A stretch of 64,000 nt of DNA from Oncomelania hupensis (GCA_036898135.1 JBAHVR010000315.1:1-64000), one strand, 5' to 3'; counted from the stretch's first letter, positions 36,409 through 48,653 are shown. Translations and numbers: made by a program. Notes: generated by a model not told the origin, from the sequence alone.

Positions 36409-36877
36409 GTCAGTTGATAGCCTCATTTCATTGGCTGCTTCTCCCTAGGTCAGTTGATAGCCTCATTTCATTGGCTGGTTCTCCCTAGGTCAGTTGATAG
36501 CCTCATTTCATTGGCTGGTTCTCCCTAGGTCAGTTGATAGCCTCATTTCATTGGCTGCTTCTCCCTAGGTCAGTTGATAGCCTCATTTCATTGGCTGCTT
36601 CTCCCTAGGTCAGTTGATAGCCTCATTTCATTGGCTGCTTCTCCCTAGGTCAGTTGATAGCCTCATTTCATTGGCTGCTTCTCCCTAGGTCAGTTGATAG
36701 CCTCATTTCATTGGCTGCTTCTCCCTAGGTCAGTTGATAGCCTCATTTCATTGGCTGGTTCTCCCTAGGTCAGTTGATAGCCTCATTTCATTGGCTGCTT
36801 CTCCCTAGGTCAGTTGATAGCCTCATTTCATTGGCTGGTTCTCCCTAGGTCAGTTGATAGCCTCATTTCATTGGCTG
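36390..36877 (+). repeat. 40-bp array of a 5' splice site, 12 copies
   Basis: Each unit is ATTGGCTGGTTCTCCCTAG (the exon end encoding IGWFSL) plus GTCAGTTGATAGCCTCATTT C (intron). The first unit contains the true exon end at 36408. Eleven almost perfect copies follow at exact 40-bp spacing to 36848. Units differ mainly by GGTTC versus GCTTC. Any downstream donor would read through in-frame stops, so only the first is productive. Confidence 0.97.
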
Positions 36878-38305
36878 TGTCACGCTCGGGCTGGCAGAAA
36901 GACAGACAGAGAGCTGAAATGAACAGGGAAAGTGAGAGAAGAGAAATGGCCAGCCCACCGCACCATTCGGTTCAGCCAAACACCGTTTATGAACAAGGAA
37001 AATAAAACATTTATTAAAGAATTCCCTCCATTTTCATGTAATGTATTATGAAAAGGATGAAGTAGAGTTATAAGTGTTAGTTTGAAGGATGATGATGAGG
37101 ATGACAATGATGATGATTATCACTATGTTATCTATGATAATGATGTTAGAAATAAAGTCGACTACCGTGATGCACAAATATTAATGCCTTCATACTATTC
37201 CACCTCTCATGTCCATGTCCATTCACTGAGTCTTTGAGAGTTGTTGTAGTCTGCTAACTCAAACTAATTGACTGAAGAAGGTTGGTTAGAGTGAAGGGGT
37301 GAGTGTGGAGGGTAAGACCAACTTAACTGACTGACGCAGCCTTCGCTTCCCCGTAGCAGTACAACAACGTCCTTATGCCGTTCACAAGTCACTGCACCCT
37401 GAGGTCCAGAAGGGTGCCCCTTCCCAACAGGTAGTAGTAGCCTTGCCCTGAAGTATGCCAGAAGCCCTTCCAGCAAAAGACGGTCCACTTCTTCCACAGA
37501 ATCCCAGAAGACCAGATGTCCCACAGTCAAAACACGACAGTTGAAGGGGAAGTAAATAAAGCCTGCAAACGAATATCTGCATAAGTAGGTTGCCTATACA
37601 CTCCCATTATATTGTCTTCCCTTTAATCCACCCCCTTCCCAACCTCCCCAATCAAACACTTATCCTGTTGTAATAATAATAATCCACTAACGAGCACAAC
37701 TAACTTGATGGAATCATGAAATTGGCAATGGAAACAACCAATACTAACATACCAGAATTAGTTACTATACTAACATGAGATACACGAAGGAAACAAACAA
37801 TGCAATAATTAATTTTATAAACAAGAAGGCGAAAGATTTGCACAGTTACACTTTCAAGCAATACTCACACCCCGCCCCACCACCATCGCACTTTCTACTG
37901 ACCGACCAACCGACCAAGAAATAAACCACCATGCCTACCTCAACTAGGCCTGCGAAAACCTGGACGAAACCAGCTCGTATCAACGACGTTGTCGATCTAT
38001 GGTACACGACAACCACCGCCAGCTTCCCCGCCGACGAAACCTGCTATCTTTGTTAGCAGAAGAAAAACCCTTGGAAATTTCCCAAGCCTCGGTCGATGTG
38101 ACTTCTTGCAATGGTTAGAGCAAAAGTGAAGTGAACCACACGTTTGAAAATGAAATCAAATTACCGGTTTAGAGAATACACTTACTGCACTCTTAGCACG
38201 TGCTTCCTAACAAGTTAATACTAGCGCACACAATATAGGGACTCCCTATGTTGTGAGAAAAAATAACCACCCCAAAAGATATAGGGATCACTTTAGCGCG
38301 TGACA
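36878..38305. mobile_element. Probable solo LTR (or TIR element), 1.43 kb
   Basis: Begins TGTCACGCTCGGG and ends TTTAGCGCGTGACA, so the termini form an inverted TGTCACGC with TG...CA ends. It is flanked by a 5-bp duplication, GGCTG, at 36873-36877 and 38306-38310. TG...CA ends with 5-bp duplication fit a solo LTR of a Gypsy-type retrotransposon. No coding region is seen inside. A nonautonomous TIR transposon is the alternative. It splits the 40-bp splice-site array. Confidence 0.65.
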
Positions 38306-38350
38306 GGCTGGTTCTCCCTAGGTCAGTTGATAGCCTCATTTCATTGGCTA
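38306..38350 (+). repeat. Displaced 13th unit of the splice-site array
   Basis: GGCTGGTTCTCCCTAGGTCA and GTTGATAGCCTCATTTC resume exactly after the 1.43-kb insertion, then the array ends at TATTAGGCTG. Confidence 0.95.
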
Positions 38351-38577
38351 TTAGGCTGAAGGGTTGCAGTGGGGAGGGGGTAGTCTGGTTGTGACTAAAC
38401 AGCGCTTGTTGATGGCAGTCAACAAGATGGACTGCTGACTACTGGCTTTTTCAACGACTTACACATTTGATCTGGTAGGCAACAGCCACTGTAGAAGATG
38501 GGGACATTAGCTTACTTTAAACGGACGGTATTTTACTATTATTGTAAATCATTTGTATAACGTGTGTATGTGTGCAG

Positions 38578-38678
38578 GTCAGAACAGCAGCGGAGAAGAA
38601 GAGAGTTGTCACTGGGCAGACATGAGAGAGAGTAAGGGAGAAGAGGTCTGTCGATGGCACGTGCTGCTCGAGTCTTAG
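38578..38678 (+). CDS. SYT14: Synaptotagmin-14/16-like, terminal C2B exon
   Basis: After GTGTGTGCAG the exon encodes [20 protein letters not shown] then [12 protein letters not shown] and TAG at 38676-38678. [11 protein letters not shown]-x-x-M-x-ESKG and CRWH-x-LLES match the vertebrate SYT14/16 C-terminus almost residue for residue, so this is the natural end. The start completes the Gly codon split from the previous exon. The 3' UTR probably continues into 38679-38810; no clear AATAAA was seen before the array. Confidence 0.97.
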
Positions 38679-38814
38679 TCACCGTACACCACCCTCCACC
38701 CCACCCCCTCCCCACTCCAGCCCTCACCTAGCTTTACCCCAACCCACCAACCTTTTCTCTACAGCCGTTTGGTCTTCCTATTTCCTCAGTCCTACTCCTC
38801 CTTCACAACTCTGT

Positions 38815-40145
38815 CATCAATACCCTCATACCCTGCCATCAATACCCTCATACCTTGCCATCAATATCCTAGTACCCTGCCATCAATACCCTCATACCTT
38901 GCCATCAATAGCCTAATACCCTGCCATCAATACCCTCATGCCCTGCCATCAATAGCCTAATACCCTGCCATCAATACCCTCATACCCTGCCATCAATACC
39001 ATCAAACCTTGCCATCAATATCCTAATACCCTGCCATCAATACCCTCATACCCTGCCATCAATATCCTAGTACCCTGCCATCAATACCCTCATACCTTGC
39101 CATCAATACCCTCATACCCTGCCATCAATACCCTGATACCTTGCCATCAATACCCTGCCATCAATACCCTCATACCCTGCCATCAATACCCTCATACGCT
39201 GCCATCAATACCCTCATACCCTGCCATCAATACCCCCATACCCTGTCATCAATATCCTCATACCCTGCCATCAATACCCCCATACCCTGCCATCAATACA
39301 CTCATACCCTGCCATCAATACCCCCATACCTTGCCAACAATACCCCCATACCCTGTCATCAATATCCTCATACCCTGCCATCAATATCCTCATACCCTGC
39401 CATCAATACCCCCATACCCTGCCATCAATACCCCCATACCCTGCCATCAATACCCTCATACCTTGTCATCAATATCCTCATACCCTGCCATTAATACCCC
39501 CATACCCTGCCATCAATATCCTCATACCTTGTCATCAATATCCTAATACCCTGCCATCAATACCCTCATATCTTGCCATCAATATCCTAATACCCTGCCA
39601 TCAATACCCTCATACCTTTACATCAATACCCTCATACCCTGCCATCAATACCCTCATACCTTGACATCAATACCCTGCCATCAATACCCTCATACCCTGC
39701 CATCAATATCCTCATACCCTGCCATCAATATCCTCATACCCTGCCATCAATACCCTCATACCCTGCCATCAATATCCTCATAGCCTGCCATCAATACCCC
39801 CATACCCTGCCATCAATACACTCATACCCTGCCATCAATACCCCCATACCTTGCCAACAATACCCTCATACCCTGCCATCAATACCCTCATACCCTGCCA
39901 TCAATACCCCCATACCCTGCCAACAATACCCCCATACCCTGCCATCAATATCCTCATACCTTGCCATCAATACCCTCATACCCTGCCATCAATACCCTCA
40001 TACCTTGCCATCAATACCCCCATACCCTGCCATCAATATCCTAATACCCTGTCATCAATATCCTCATACCCTGCCATCAATACCCCCATACCCTGCCATC
40101 AATATCCTCATACCCTGCCATCAATACCCCCATACCCTGCCATCA
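38815..40145. repeat. 22-bp minisatellite, 1.3 kb
   Basis: About 60 units of CCCTCATACCCTGCCATCAA then TA, with CCCCCAT, CCTAAT and CTTGCC variants. It starts about 135 bp after the synaptotagmin stop codon. Confidence 0.95.
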
Positions 40146-40149
40146 GCTG

Positions 40150-40925
40150 TGCTGATTTTCAACTACCAAACACATGACAGTTGTTGAGTTTTGACGCACG
40201 ATGGCCAGTCAAACAACAGATTTCCATCTTAAATCTGATTACAATAGAGAAGTGGGTAAAAACCTTACAGCTCAAGAGAGAAAGTGAATTTGGCCGGTTT
40301 GACATGGTCCACACCAAACACGTTTTAGTCTTTGACCCAAACCACGCCTGTGTTGACCAAGTAGATTTTGTACACTTCTTTGCCACTGCTAAGCTGACGT
40401 CATGATGACATACTTGTCCAGCTGACATCATGATGACGTACTTGTCCAGCTGAGGTCATGATATACTAGTCCCGCAGATGTCATAAAGACGGACGTGCTT
40501 GTCCAGCTGAAGAAATGACAACATAATTTGCACAGGAGCAACTGGAGCTTTACCCTCCCTGGGCAAAAATTGCAACAAGTTTACAGCAACACACAACCAC
40601 ATTGTGCAAGTTTTTAGCTGAGCAGGATTGCCACTAGAATGAAGAAGACGGAGAATGAAGAAGTAGACGGAGAAAGAAAAAGAAGACGGAGAAGGAAGAA
40701 GAAGACTGAGAAAAAAAAAAAAATTAAAAAAACAGGAAGAAGAAAATTAACTGTGTTGACTGGCCGTACTACACAAGAAGACAATTATGAACTTTCACTC
40801 ACTTTCTCATGCATGCTGCTTCTCTTATCTGCACGTCATGACAACACAAGGCTTGCATATAGCATTGATTGATTTTACATTGGTTATGGTTGTACTAAAC
40901 TACAAGAGACAACACAGAACTTTAC
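40150..40925. other. Intergenic unique DNA
   Basis: Contains a short TGACGTACTTGTCCAGCTGA repeat (three diverged copies, 40390-40510) and an A/G-rich tract at 40640-40745. No gene was recognised. Confidence 0.45.
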
Positions 40926-40959
40926 TGTTCAGCCTGTTTAGGTCTGCAGGTCATTAGGA

Positions 40960-41450
40960 TGATCTGTGCTGTGCACCGTATTGTGGATTGAGATCATTAG
41001 GATGATCTGTGCACATTATTGTGGTTTGAGATCATTAGGATGATCTGTGCACAGTATTGTGGATTGAGATCATTAGGATGATCTGTGCACCGTGTCGTGG
41101 ATTGAGATCATTAGGATGATCTGTGCACCGTGTCGTGGACTGAGATCATTAGGATGATCTGTGCACCGTATAGTGGATTGAGATCATTAGGATGATCTGT
41201 GCACAGTATTGTGAACTGAGATCATTAGGATGATCTGTGCACAGTATTGTGGATTGAGATCATTAGGATGATCTGTGCACCGTATAGTGGACTGAGATCA
41301 TTAGGATGATCTGTGCACAGTATTGTGGATTGAGATCATTAGGATGATCTGTGCACAGTATTGTGAATTGAGATCATTAGGATGATCTGTGCACAGTATT
41401 GTGAATTGAGATCATTAGGATGATCTGTGCATAGTATTGTGGATTGAGAG
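40960..41450. repeat. 38-bp minisatellite with internal inverted repeat
   Basis: About 12 units of GAGATCATTAGGATGATCTG followed by TGCACAGTATTGTGGATT. Each contains GATCAT-TAGG-ATGATC, a 6-bp stem with a 4-base loop. Confidence 0.95.
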
Positions 41451-41459
41451 GTAAAGTGT

Positions 41460-43877
41460 AGGTAGTGTGTAATTGACAGCAACACCTCACAAGGACTGAA
41501 GGAAGGATGGACAAGTTCCGCAGATATTTTACTCACCTTACTGTGATTGGTTTGTGCATGCTACTAATTACACTTTTTTCCAATGTCATTGCTACTTTCA
41601 TTCCAAAAGCTAGCTGTGAACGGTTTGTGTTTTTTAGAAAGTGATGTCAAAACTGTTTTTCTGTTATTGGTTTTGGCATCTAGTTTGTTTTATTATTTTC
41701 CAGTTTTATTAAAGCTTGCAAATTGCAGATTTTGTAGCCATCCAATCCTCATTATTCACATTATATTATGGTTTGTTGATTATTGTTCAGTATGATGTTG
41801 CAATCTCTCTTCACGCTTGGTGTTTAGACACCTCACTCCACAGTCTGTTTTGCTAGCACAACTTATTAATTGTAGCAAAAACGTTTTGTTTTTGTTGTTG
41901 TTGATAGATAAGCATATGTGTCATGACATGCAGTCATTAGGAAAGCTATGCAGTAGAATACCTAAATCAATTATTGACGCAATTATTACTTAGATCTGTG
42001 CGCATCAGATTTTAAAACTCATCACGCAGTATTCATCGCCATTTCTGTGGTGGGTTTGCATTGTGATAATAATGAATATTTATTATGCTTTCTGACAATA
42101 TTTATTATGATTTCTGGCTGTATTTATTACAATACAAACCTTCTAAAGACTGTTAACGTCAATCGTCAATCTGTATTACAATGCTGCTTCCTGAATGTTT
42201 TTCCCAAGCAACATTGACATTGTAAGGAGCCAGTGTATAACCCTAACACTGTCCTTGTAATGATCTCAATAAATAAATAAAAATTACAGGAAAATTTCAA
42301 TTAAAATAACTCTTTTTGTTCCATACCCCTATGATTGTACACATAAGGCATACATAAATCATTGCAAGAAAAAGTTACATAAATCTTCCAACAGATCAAT
42401 ACATACAAAATGTTACAAGCTTTAAACAAAGTTAACAAACTATATCACTTTCTGTCCTGTCAACTAACGTTTTATAACATAATACAACACTGATATGCCA
42501 TTGTTGGTTGCATGTTTGGTTAAAGCAATGTGTACTGTCCATCACACGTTTCACTTGTCTATCGTCACACATAATTGTAAAAGGCTTTTGTTAACTTGCT
42601 CACGGAACACTTCAGCGTTTTTGTTCGCATCCTAGTTAATCTTTTTTTTTTGTTAATCTTTTGTTTCATCATTTTTGTATCTTTGTTTCATCATTTTAGT
42701 ATCTTTGGTTCATCATTTTGGTATCTTTGGTTCATCATTTTCCTTTTTTTTTCATCAATTTTGGTCACAGTCAGTTGTGTTCTTCAGTTTTCCTGGAAAA
42801 AAAAGTATTATTCACACCGTTCCATAATTAATGTTATTGCTTATGCCCCATATTTTCCTTTGGATTTTTTTAACCCAGATAAATTGGAATTGATGTCATT
42901 TCATGCGGACTTGTGTGCTGAAGAAAACCCGTCCGTTTCAATCTTCATCGTTTATAAAAACATTGATAAAAGGGAACTGATGATTTTCATTCTTTTCTTT
43001 TTTCACTGCACAATTACATGAAAAGAAGAAGAAGAAGAAAAAGAAGGAAGATGATGATGATGATTATAGAGATTACACCATTGTTAAAAGGAAAATTTTC
43101 TTTGCTATAAAAAAATTAACTTTTTGATGAACGACTCATTATATTTGTTGTTTTTTGATAGTACAAAATTAATTTTCTGGAGTTAAAGTAAATGGCTTTG
43201 AAGGTCAGACATTTGATTTAAACATTTTTTGATTATGTGTCAACTTTACTGTAGTGCAATAGATTTAGTCTCTTTGCTCTTTTGGCAATTTTGTTATAGC
43301 ATTCCTTGTATTGTTGTAATTGTCGAACTATTTCATTAATAATGCATATTATATTTTTCACTTTTAAATTGTTCCTTCTTTAATTGTGATGCGTACCTTG
43401 AAATTGCTTGGGTAAATAATTGTTTACAGTTGCGACATGAGCTTTTCTGAATTCTCCACAAAGTTGTGATGTGTATTGTAACCTTTTTCTTGTTACAGTT
43501 CCACAAAATAATAAATGCTGAGATATAAATTATATTGTCATCAACAGAAATAATTCTTCTTCGTTTTGGGTTTGCATATTCATGCTTCATCCAACAAAAA
43601 TCATACATACAATCATACAAGTAATATTTTCTGAGTGAGTGTGTTGTGCGACATGATATTCTACATGATGTCTTTATGGGTGTCATGATTTAGAGGACAA
43701 AACATACATAAGCAGTAGGAAATCAAAGAATGCAACACCACATTATGCGAACAAGGGTTTAATATCAACATATTTTTTACAAAAATGTTAAATGACTTTG
43801 TTCTACAAGCACACATACACAGACATTATTGCTACAACTTTGATGCTTAAACACACTCTCAAACACACAGAGGGTTG
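41460..43877. other. AT-rich intergenic region and probable 3' UTR of the minus-strand gene
   Basis: About 2.4 kb without recognised exons. ORFs at 42596-43021 (plus) and 43336-43686 (minus) have AT-driven composition and no domain. The right end next to 43878 should include the 3' UTR of the mu-homology gene. Four TCATCATTTT-type units lie near 42660-42760. Confidence 0.45.
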
Positions 43878-44078
43878 CTATGACATCAGCACAGTGAAGG
43901 AAGAGCTAGTAGTGCGGCAGCGTTGGTATCTCTGGATGGCCTTGACCTCTCTGTTGGCCTGGGTGACCTTGATGGAGTTGACAGCCAGTCCTGACACGGC
44001 CAGGTTGCCGATCTCAAAGTCTGCAGTGACAGGGCCGATGTCTTTGCTAGATATGTTGACTCCACTGTGGCTGATCAA
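43878..44078 (-). CDS. AP4M1: AP-4 mu-like, terminal exon of the mu-homology domain
   Basis: 67 codons including the stop, after GTGTGTCATCAG on the minus strand, phase 0. It encodes LISHSGVNISSKDIGPVTAD, then FEIGNLAVSGLAVNSIKV and QRYQRCRTTSSSFTVLMS. The GP-x-x-x-x-FEI-x-x-x-x-x-SGL pattern is the last-strand signature of adaptor mu subunits. The usual W-V-R-Y-I near the C-terminus reads IQRYQRC, so the Trp is absent. AP-3 mu is the main alternative. Confidence 0.85.
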   Translation of the reverse strand: MISHSGVNISSKDIGPVTADFEIGNLAVSGLAVNSIKVTQANREVKAIQRYQRCRTTSSSFTVLMS

Positions 44079-44154
44079 CTGATGACACACAACACACACA
44101 ACAGTTTGTCATTGACGATTCAGTGTAAGATAAAAGAAAATGTATTAATCCAGT

Positions 44155-44330
44155 CAACATTCTTCGGATGAGAGTATAAACTGAGGTCTAGTCTGTGTCG
44201 CATACATTCCATCATAACGGACTTTAAAGATCCTGACGCTCATGTCCTAGACGGGTGAGTGCTGGTGACAAGAACACACCCAGCATGCACCTTGGCTGCT
44301 CACGCCAAAAGTTGTGGAATCATTTTCCTC
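44155..44330 (+). mobile_element. Partial tRNA-SINE body
   Basis: CATACATTCCATCATAACGG and GACGCTCATGTCCTAGACGG match the body of the SINE at 23289-23727 in the plus orientation. Both the head and the 3' tail are missing. Confidence 0.85.
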
Positions 44331-44814
44331 GAATACGGGGTATCCACAGTATTACGAAGAAGAAGAAGAACACGAAAACGGAATTTGATGCTGCAGGTAT
44401 GGGTATGTAATGCCAATTGATAGCACACATCACATCACAAACCACAAAACACATTTACAAAAGGCACAACAATTCAGCACACAAACATACAAAATAATTG
44501 TAAAACGGTGATTTGATGTTGCAACCACACACACACAGCAAGGGTTTAACTATATAAGCTCGCTTGTTGTCTATCCTGTAAATCATTGTAATGATGTGTT
44601 TTTCCTTGAATAAAACATTTGTTTAAATCAACTGTTGAGTAATTGTACCAAGACCAACAGCAAAATGTGTTATCATAAATTGTTCCGTTATGGTCAAAAC
44701 GATCGGCCGTCATTATTTATGAAAACTTTTGCAGTAAGCTTAACTCCAGCCCATACACACAACCATAATACATAATATTTTATATTTTTATTTTTAATTC
44801 CCTTTGGGGTAATA

Positions 44815-45295
44815 AATATGTATTGTATAGTATTGTAATGTGTTGTATAGTATTGTAATGTGTTGTATAGTATTGTAATTTGTATAGTATTGTGATAGGT
44901 TGTATAGTATTGTAATGAGTTGCATAGTATTGTAATGTGTTGTATAGTATTTCAATGAGTTGTAATGTGTTGTATAGTATTGTAATGTGCTGTATAGTAT
45001 TGTAATGTGTTGTATAGTATTGCAACGAGTTGTAATGTATAATATTGTAATGTGTTGTATAGTATTGTAATGTATAGTATAGTAATGTATTGTATAGTTA
45101 CTATACAATACATTACTATACTATACATTACAATACTATACAACACATTACAATATTATACATTGTGTTGTAATGTATTGTAATTGTATAGTATAGTAAT
45201 GTATTGTATAGTATGTGTTGTAATGTATTGTATTGTAATTGTATGGTATTGTATGGTATTGTAATGTATTGTATAGTATTGTAATGTATTGTACT
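44815..45295. repeat. ~20-bp AT-rich minisatellite with hairpin
   Basis: Units of TGTATAGTATTGTAATGTGT with variable AATGAG and TATAG interruptions. It ends about 35 bp from the donor side of the exon at 45331-45442 and contains the 64-bp inverted repeat. Confidence 0.9.
45034..45164. repeat. Perfect 64-bp inverted repeat, 3-base spacer
   Basis: The left arm 45034-45097 is the exact reverse complement of 45101-45164, with TTA at 45098-45100 between them. The centre reads TATTGTATAG-TTA-CTATACAATA. It could extrude as a cruciform. It lies in an array where the two arms are built from opposite orientations of the repeat unit. Confidence 0.97.
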
Positions 45296-45330
45296 GTGAT
45301 ATAGATCTATTGGTCTCATCTTGTACTGAC

Positions 45331-45442
45331 TCTCAGTGTAGCCATGGAGGTGTGGGCGGAGGTCATGTTGCGGATGGTCCACTCCACTTTGCCATTGACC
45401 AGCTGTAAGCTCTCACTGGGACCATCAACATTCTGCGCTATG
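45331..45442 (-). CDS. AP4M1: AP-4 mu-like, mu-homology exon 5
   Basis: 112 bp on the minus strand, phase 2 to phase 0, after GTGTGTCCAG and before GTCAGT. It encodes IAQNVDGPSESLQLVNGKVE and WTIRNMTSAHTSMATLR. The GK-x-x-W-x-I-x-x-M pattern corresponds to the conserved strand with Trp in mu subunits (the AP-4 counterpart has G-A-L-R-W). It is sandwiched between two minisatellites 35-100 bp away. Confidence 0.87.
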
Positions 45443-45539
45443 CTGGACACACACGATGCACAAACATTGTTCATTGCAAAAAATAGCAAACACACTGTGT
45501 CATGTCATCAACAGGACTACAACACTCCCACTAGCTCTG

Positions 45540-46975
45540 TGTCAACAAAACACTTAAGTGTCAGCAGTCACAACACAAACACACTGTCAACAGTCACAAC
45601 ACAAACTGTCAACAGTCAGAATACAAACAAATTGGCAATAGTCACAACACAAACACACTGTCAACAGTCACAACACAAACACACTGTCAACAGTCACAAC
45701 ACAAACTCATTATCAACCATCACAACACAAACACAATGTCAACAGACACAACACAAACACATTGTCAACAGTTACAACACAACCACACTGTCAACAGCCA
45801 CAATACAACCACACTGTCAACAGTCACAACACAAACATGATGCCAACAGTCACAATACAAACACGCTGTCAACAGTCACAACACAAACATGCTGTCAACA
45901 GTCACAACATAAACACTAACAACAGTCACAACACAAACACATTGTCAACAGTAATGACACAAGCACATTGTCCAGTCACAACACAACCACACTGTCAACA
46001 GACACAACACAAACATGATGCCAACAGTCACAATACAAACACGATGTCAACAGTAACACAAACACATTGTCCACAGTCACAACACAACCACACTGTCAAC
46101 AGTCATAACACAAGCACACTATCAACAGTAACAATACAAAACACACTGTCAACAGTCACTACACAATATCAACAGTCACAACACAAACACATTGTCAACA
46201 GTAACAACACAAACACATTGTCCGCAGTCACAACACAACCACACTGTGAAACAGTAACAACACAAACACACTGTCAACAGTCACCACACAAACACCCTGT
46301 CAACAGTCACCCACACAAACACATCGTCAACAGTCACAACACAAACACATCATCAACAGTCACAACACAAACACATTGTCAACAGTCACCACACTAACAC
46401 ACTGTCAACAGTCACCACACAAACACACTGTCAACAGTCACCACACACATTGTCAACAGTTGCCACAGTAACAACACAAACACATTCTCCACAGTCACAA
46501 CACAACCACATTGTCAACAGCCACAATACAACCACATTGTCAACAGCCACAATACAACCACACTGTCAACAGTCACAACACAACCACACTGTCAACAGGC
46601 ACAACACAACCATACTGTCAACAGTCACAACACACCAACAGTCACAATACAAACACACTGTCAACAGTCACCACACAAAAATGCTGTCAACAGTCAGCAC
46701 ACAAACACACTGTCAACAGTCACCACACACTGTCAACAGTCAGCACACAAACACACTGTCAACAGTCACCACACACACTGTCAACAGTCACAACACAAAC
46801 ACAATGTCAACAGTAACGACACAAACACATTGTCCACAGTCACAACACAACCACGCTGTCCACAGTCATAACACAACCACGCTGTCAACAGTCACAACAC
46901 AAACACACTGCCAACAGTCACAACACACTGTCAGCAGTCACAACACAAACACACGGTTAACAGTTACAACATAAA
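45540..46975. repeat. 26-bp minisatellite, 1.4 kb
   Basis: About 55 units of CACAACACAAACACACTGTC then AACAGT with CACC and AACACAACC variants. Thr/Asn/His/Gln repeat frames are artefacts. Confidence 0.95.
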
Positions 46976-47104
46976 ATGGATGGCTAATACCTAAAAAGCC
47001 ACATGAATAGGAAATAATTTGTAGATAAACTCACATTTATTTCATTGTTGAACCATGTAAAAAAAAAAAACGGACTTGTAAAGTAACAGAATACTCTTTT
47101 AGCG

Positions 47105-47335
47105 TGACTGTAACTTCAATAATACCATGTTGTCAATAGGGCAAAAATAGTAGTTGTATGTTGACTGTAACTTCAATAATACCAAGTTGTCAATAGGGCA
47201 AAAATAGTAGTTGTATGTTGACTGTAACTTCAATAATACCAAGTTGTCAATAGGGCAAAAAATAGTAGTTGTATGTTGACTGTAACTTCAATAATACCAA
47301 GTTGTCAATAGGGCAAAAATAGTAGTTGTATGTTG
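47105..47335. repeat. 57-bp tandem repeat, four copies
   Basis: Units of TGACTGTAACTTCAATAATA followed by CCAAGTTGTCAATAGGGCAA and AAATAGTAGTTGTATGT. Confidence 0.95.
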
Positions 47336-47365
47336 AGGAGGGTTGGAGAGTAGGACTGGGGAGTG

Positions 47366-47367
<2 letters not shown>

Positions 47368-47425
<58 letters not shown>

Positions 47426-48600
47426 GTATAAAGCACATTATTACAACCGTCTATTCCAGGCGCATCAAACACAGGCACACGCAAAGTACAACAAATCACA
47501 ATCAGTAAAATAAAAAAGCTATGTCATTAAAATATAAAAATTTTAAAAATAAATAAATGTTGGAAGTAAACCTCACAGACACAACAGTCACATTAAAACA
47601 GTGTACCAATAACTTAAAATGCAAAGCAAAATGATGGGAAATGTAAAAACAGCAAAATGAAATGTTATTAAGCATGCAAAATGATGGGAAATGTAAAAAC
47701 AGCAAATGTTATTAAACATGCAAAATGATGGGAAATGTAAAAACAGCAAATGTTATTAAACATGCAAATACATCTTACAAACACAAAACAGTAAATAAGT
47801 AAATATCAAATAACACTTCAAAAGATAAGAGAGTCGGTCAGGAAGGATATGAAGAATGATATTTAAGAGATCTTGACCATGATGTCATACACCTTACATC
47901 GCACCAGTAAACACATACACACATACGCGCTCACACACGCAATCTTGACCATGATGTCATACACTTTACAAAAGCGCGAGGAGGCACACGCATACACTTA
48001 CGCACTGTCAGACACACAAATGTGTACACATGGAGACACACATGCAAGCTGTTGTAATGTTTTCATTAATTAACACCCACCCACTGACCATCCTACATAT
48101 GTGAGGGAATCACAAGGGATCAAGCCTGCAGATGCTTGCAGAACAGAAATGTTTAAAGATTCTTTTTGGAAGTAGTGATAGACTGAGTTCTCAGACCGAG
48201 TGACGAAGTTCAGAGGGAAGAGAGTTCCACAGCAACAGAGCAAACACAGCAAAAGGTCTTTTCCCGAAAGAGTTAACAGACTATCTGGGGACAGTGAGTA
48301 AAGAAGCATCTTCAGAACGCAGAGAACGAGTAGGTTTGTAGTGCAGGATGAGATCAGCCAGATAAAATAGAAAGAAATCAGTGTGAAGAAAGCGAAACCA
48401 GATAAAAGCAATTCTCTATTCAATGCGAGCCTTGTTTGAAGAGCAGTGGTGGCACTAAAGCGCAGCGGCTGTAGGAGAACAAGGCGAGCAGCGTTATTTT
48501 GAATACGTTGACGTTTGGAGGTCTTTCCATCAGGAAGGCCAGCCAGAAGAGAATTATTGAAGTCAAGTCAGGACCGAACAAAGGAGACAGCGAGTTGTTG
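47368..48600 (-). mobile_element. Possible long retroelement relic with (ATT)n tail
   Basis: On the minus strand the region ends TGCTTTATACTTTATTATTA then (TTA)n (47368-47424), the tail type of the LINEs and SINEs here. 48160-48560 has a sequence style common in invertebrate dispersed repeats (GAGTTCCACAGCAACAGAGC). No coding domain was recognised. Three ~47-bp repeats lie at 47620-47770. Confidence 0.4.
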
Positions 48601-48653
48601 GCAGTGTCTTCAGAAAGATAGTGACCTATTTGACAAATCCTATGGAAAATAAT

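Noticed and set aside
37264..37530. 88-codon minus ORF inside the LTR-like element
   Set aside because: No retroviral or transposase motif; the length is expected by chance in GC-moderate DNA.
42596..43021. 141-codon hydrophobic ORF as a membrane protein gene
   Set aside because: AT-rich intergenic DNA gives Phe/Ile/Leu-rich frames by composition; no family motif, splice sites or repeat-independent support.
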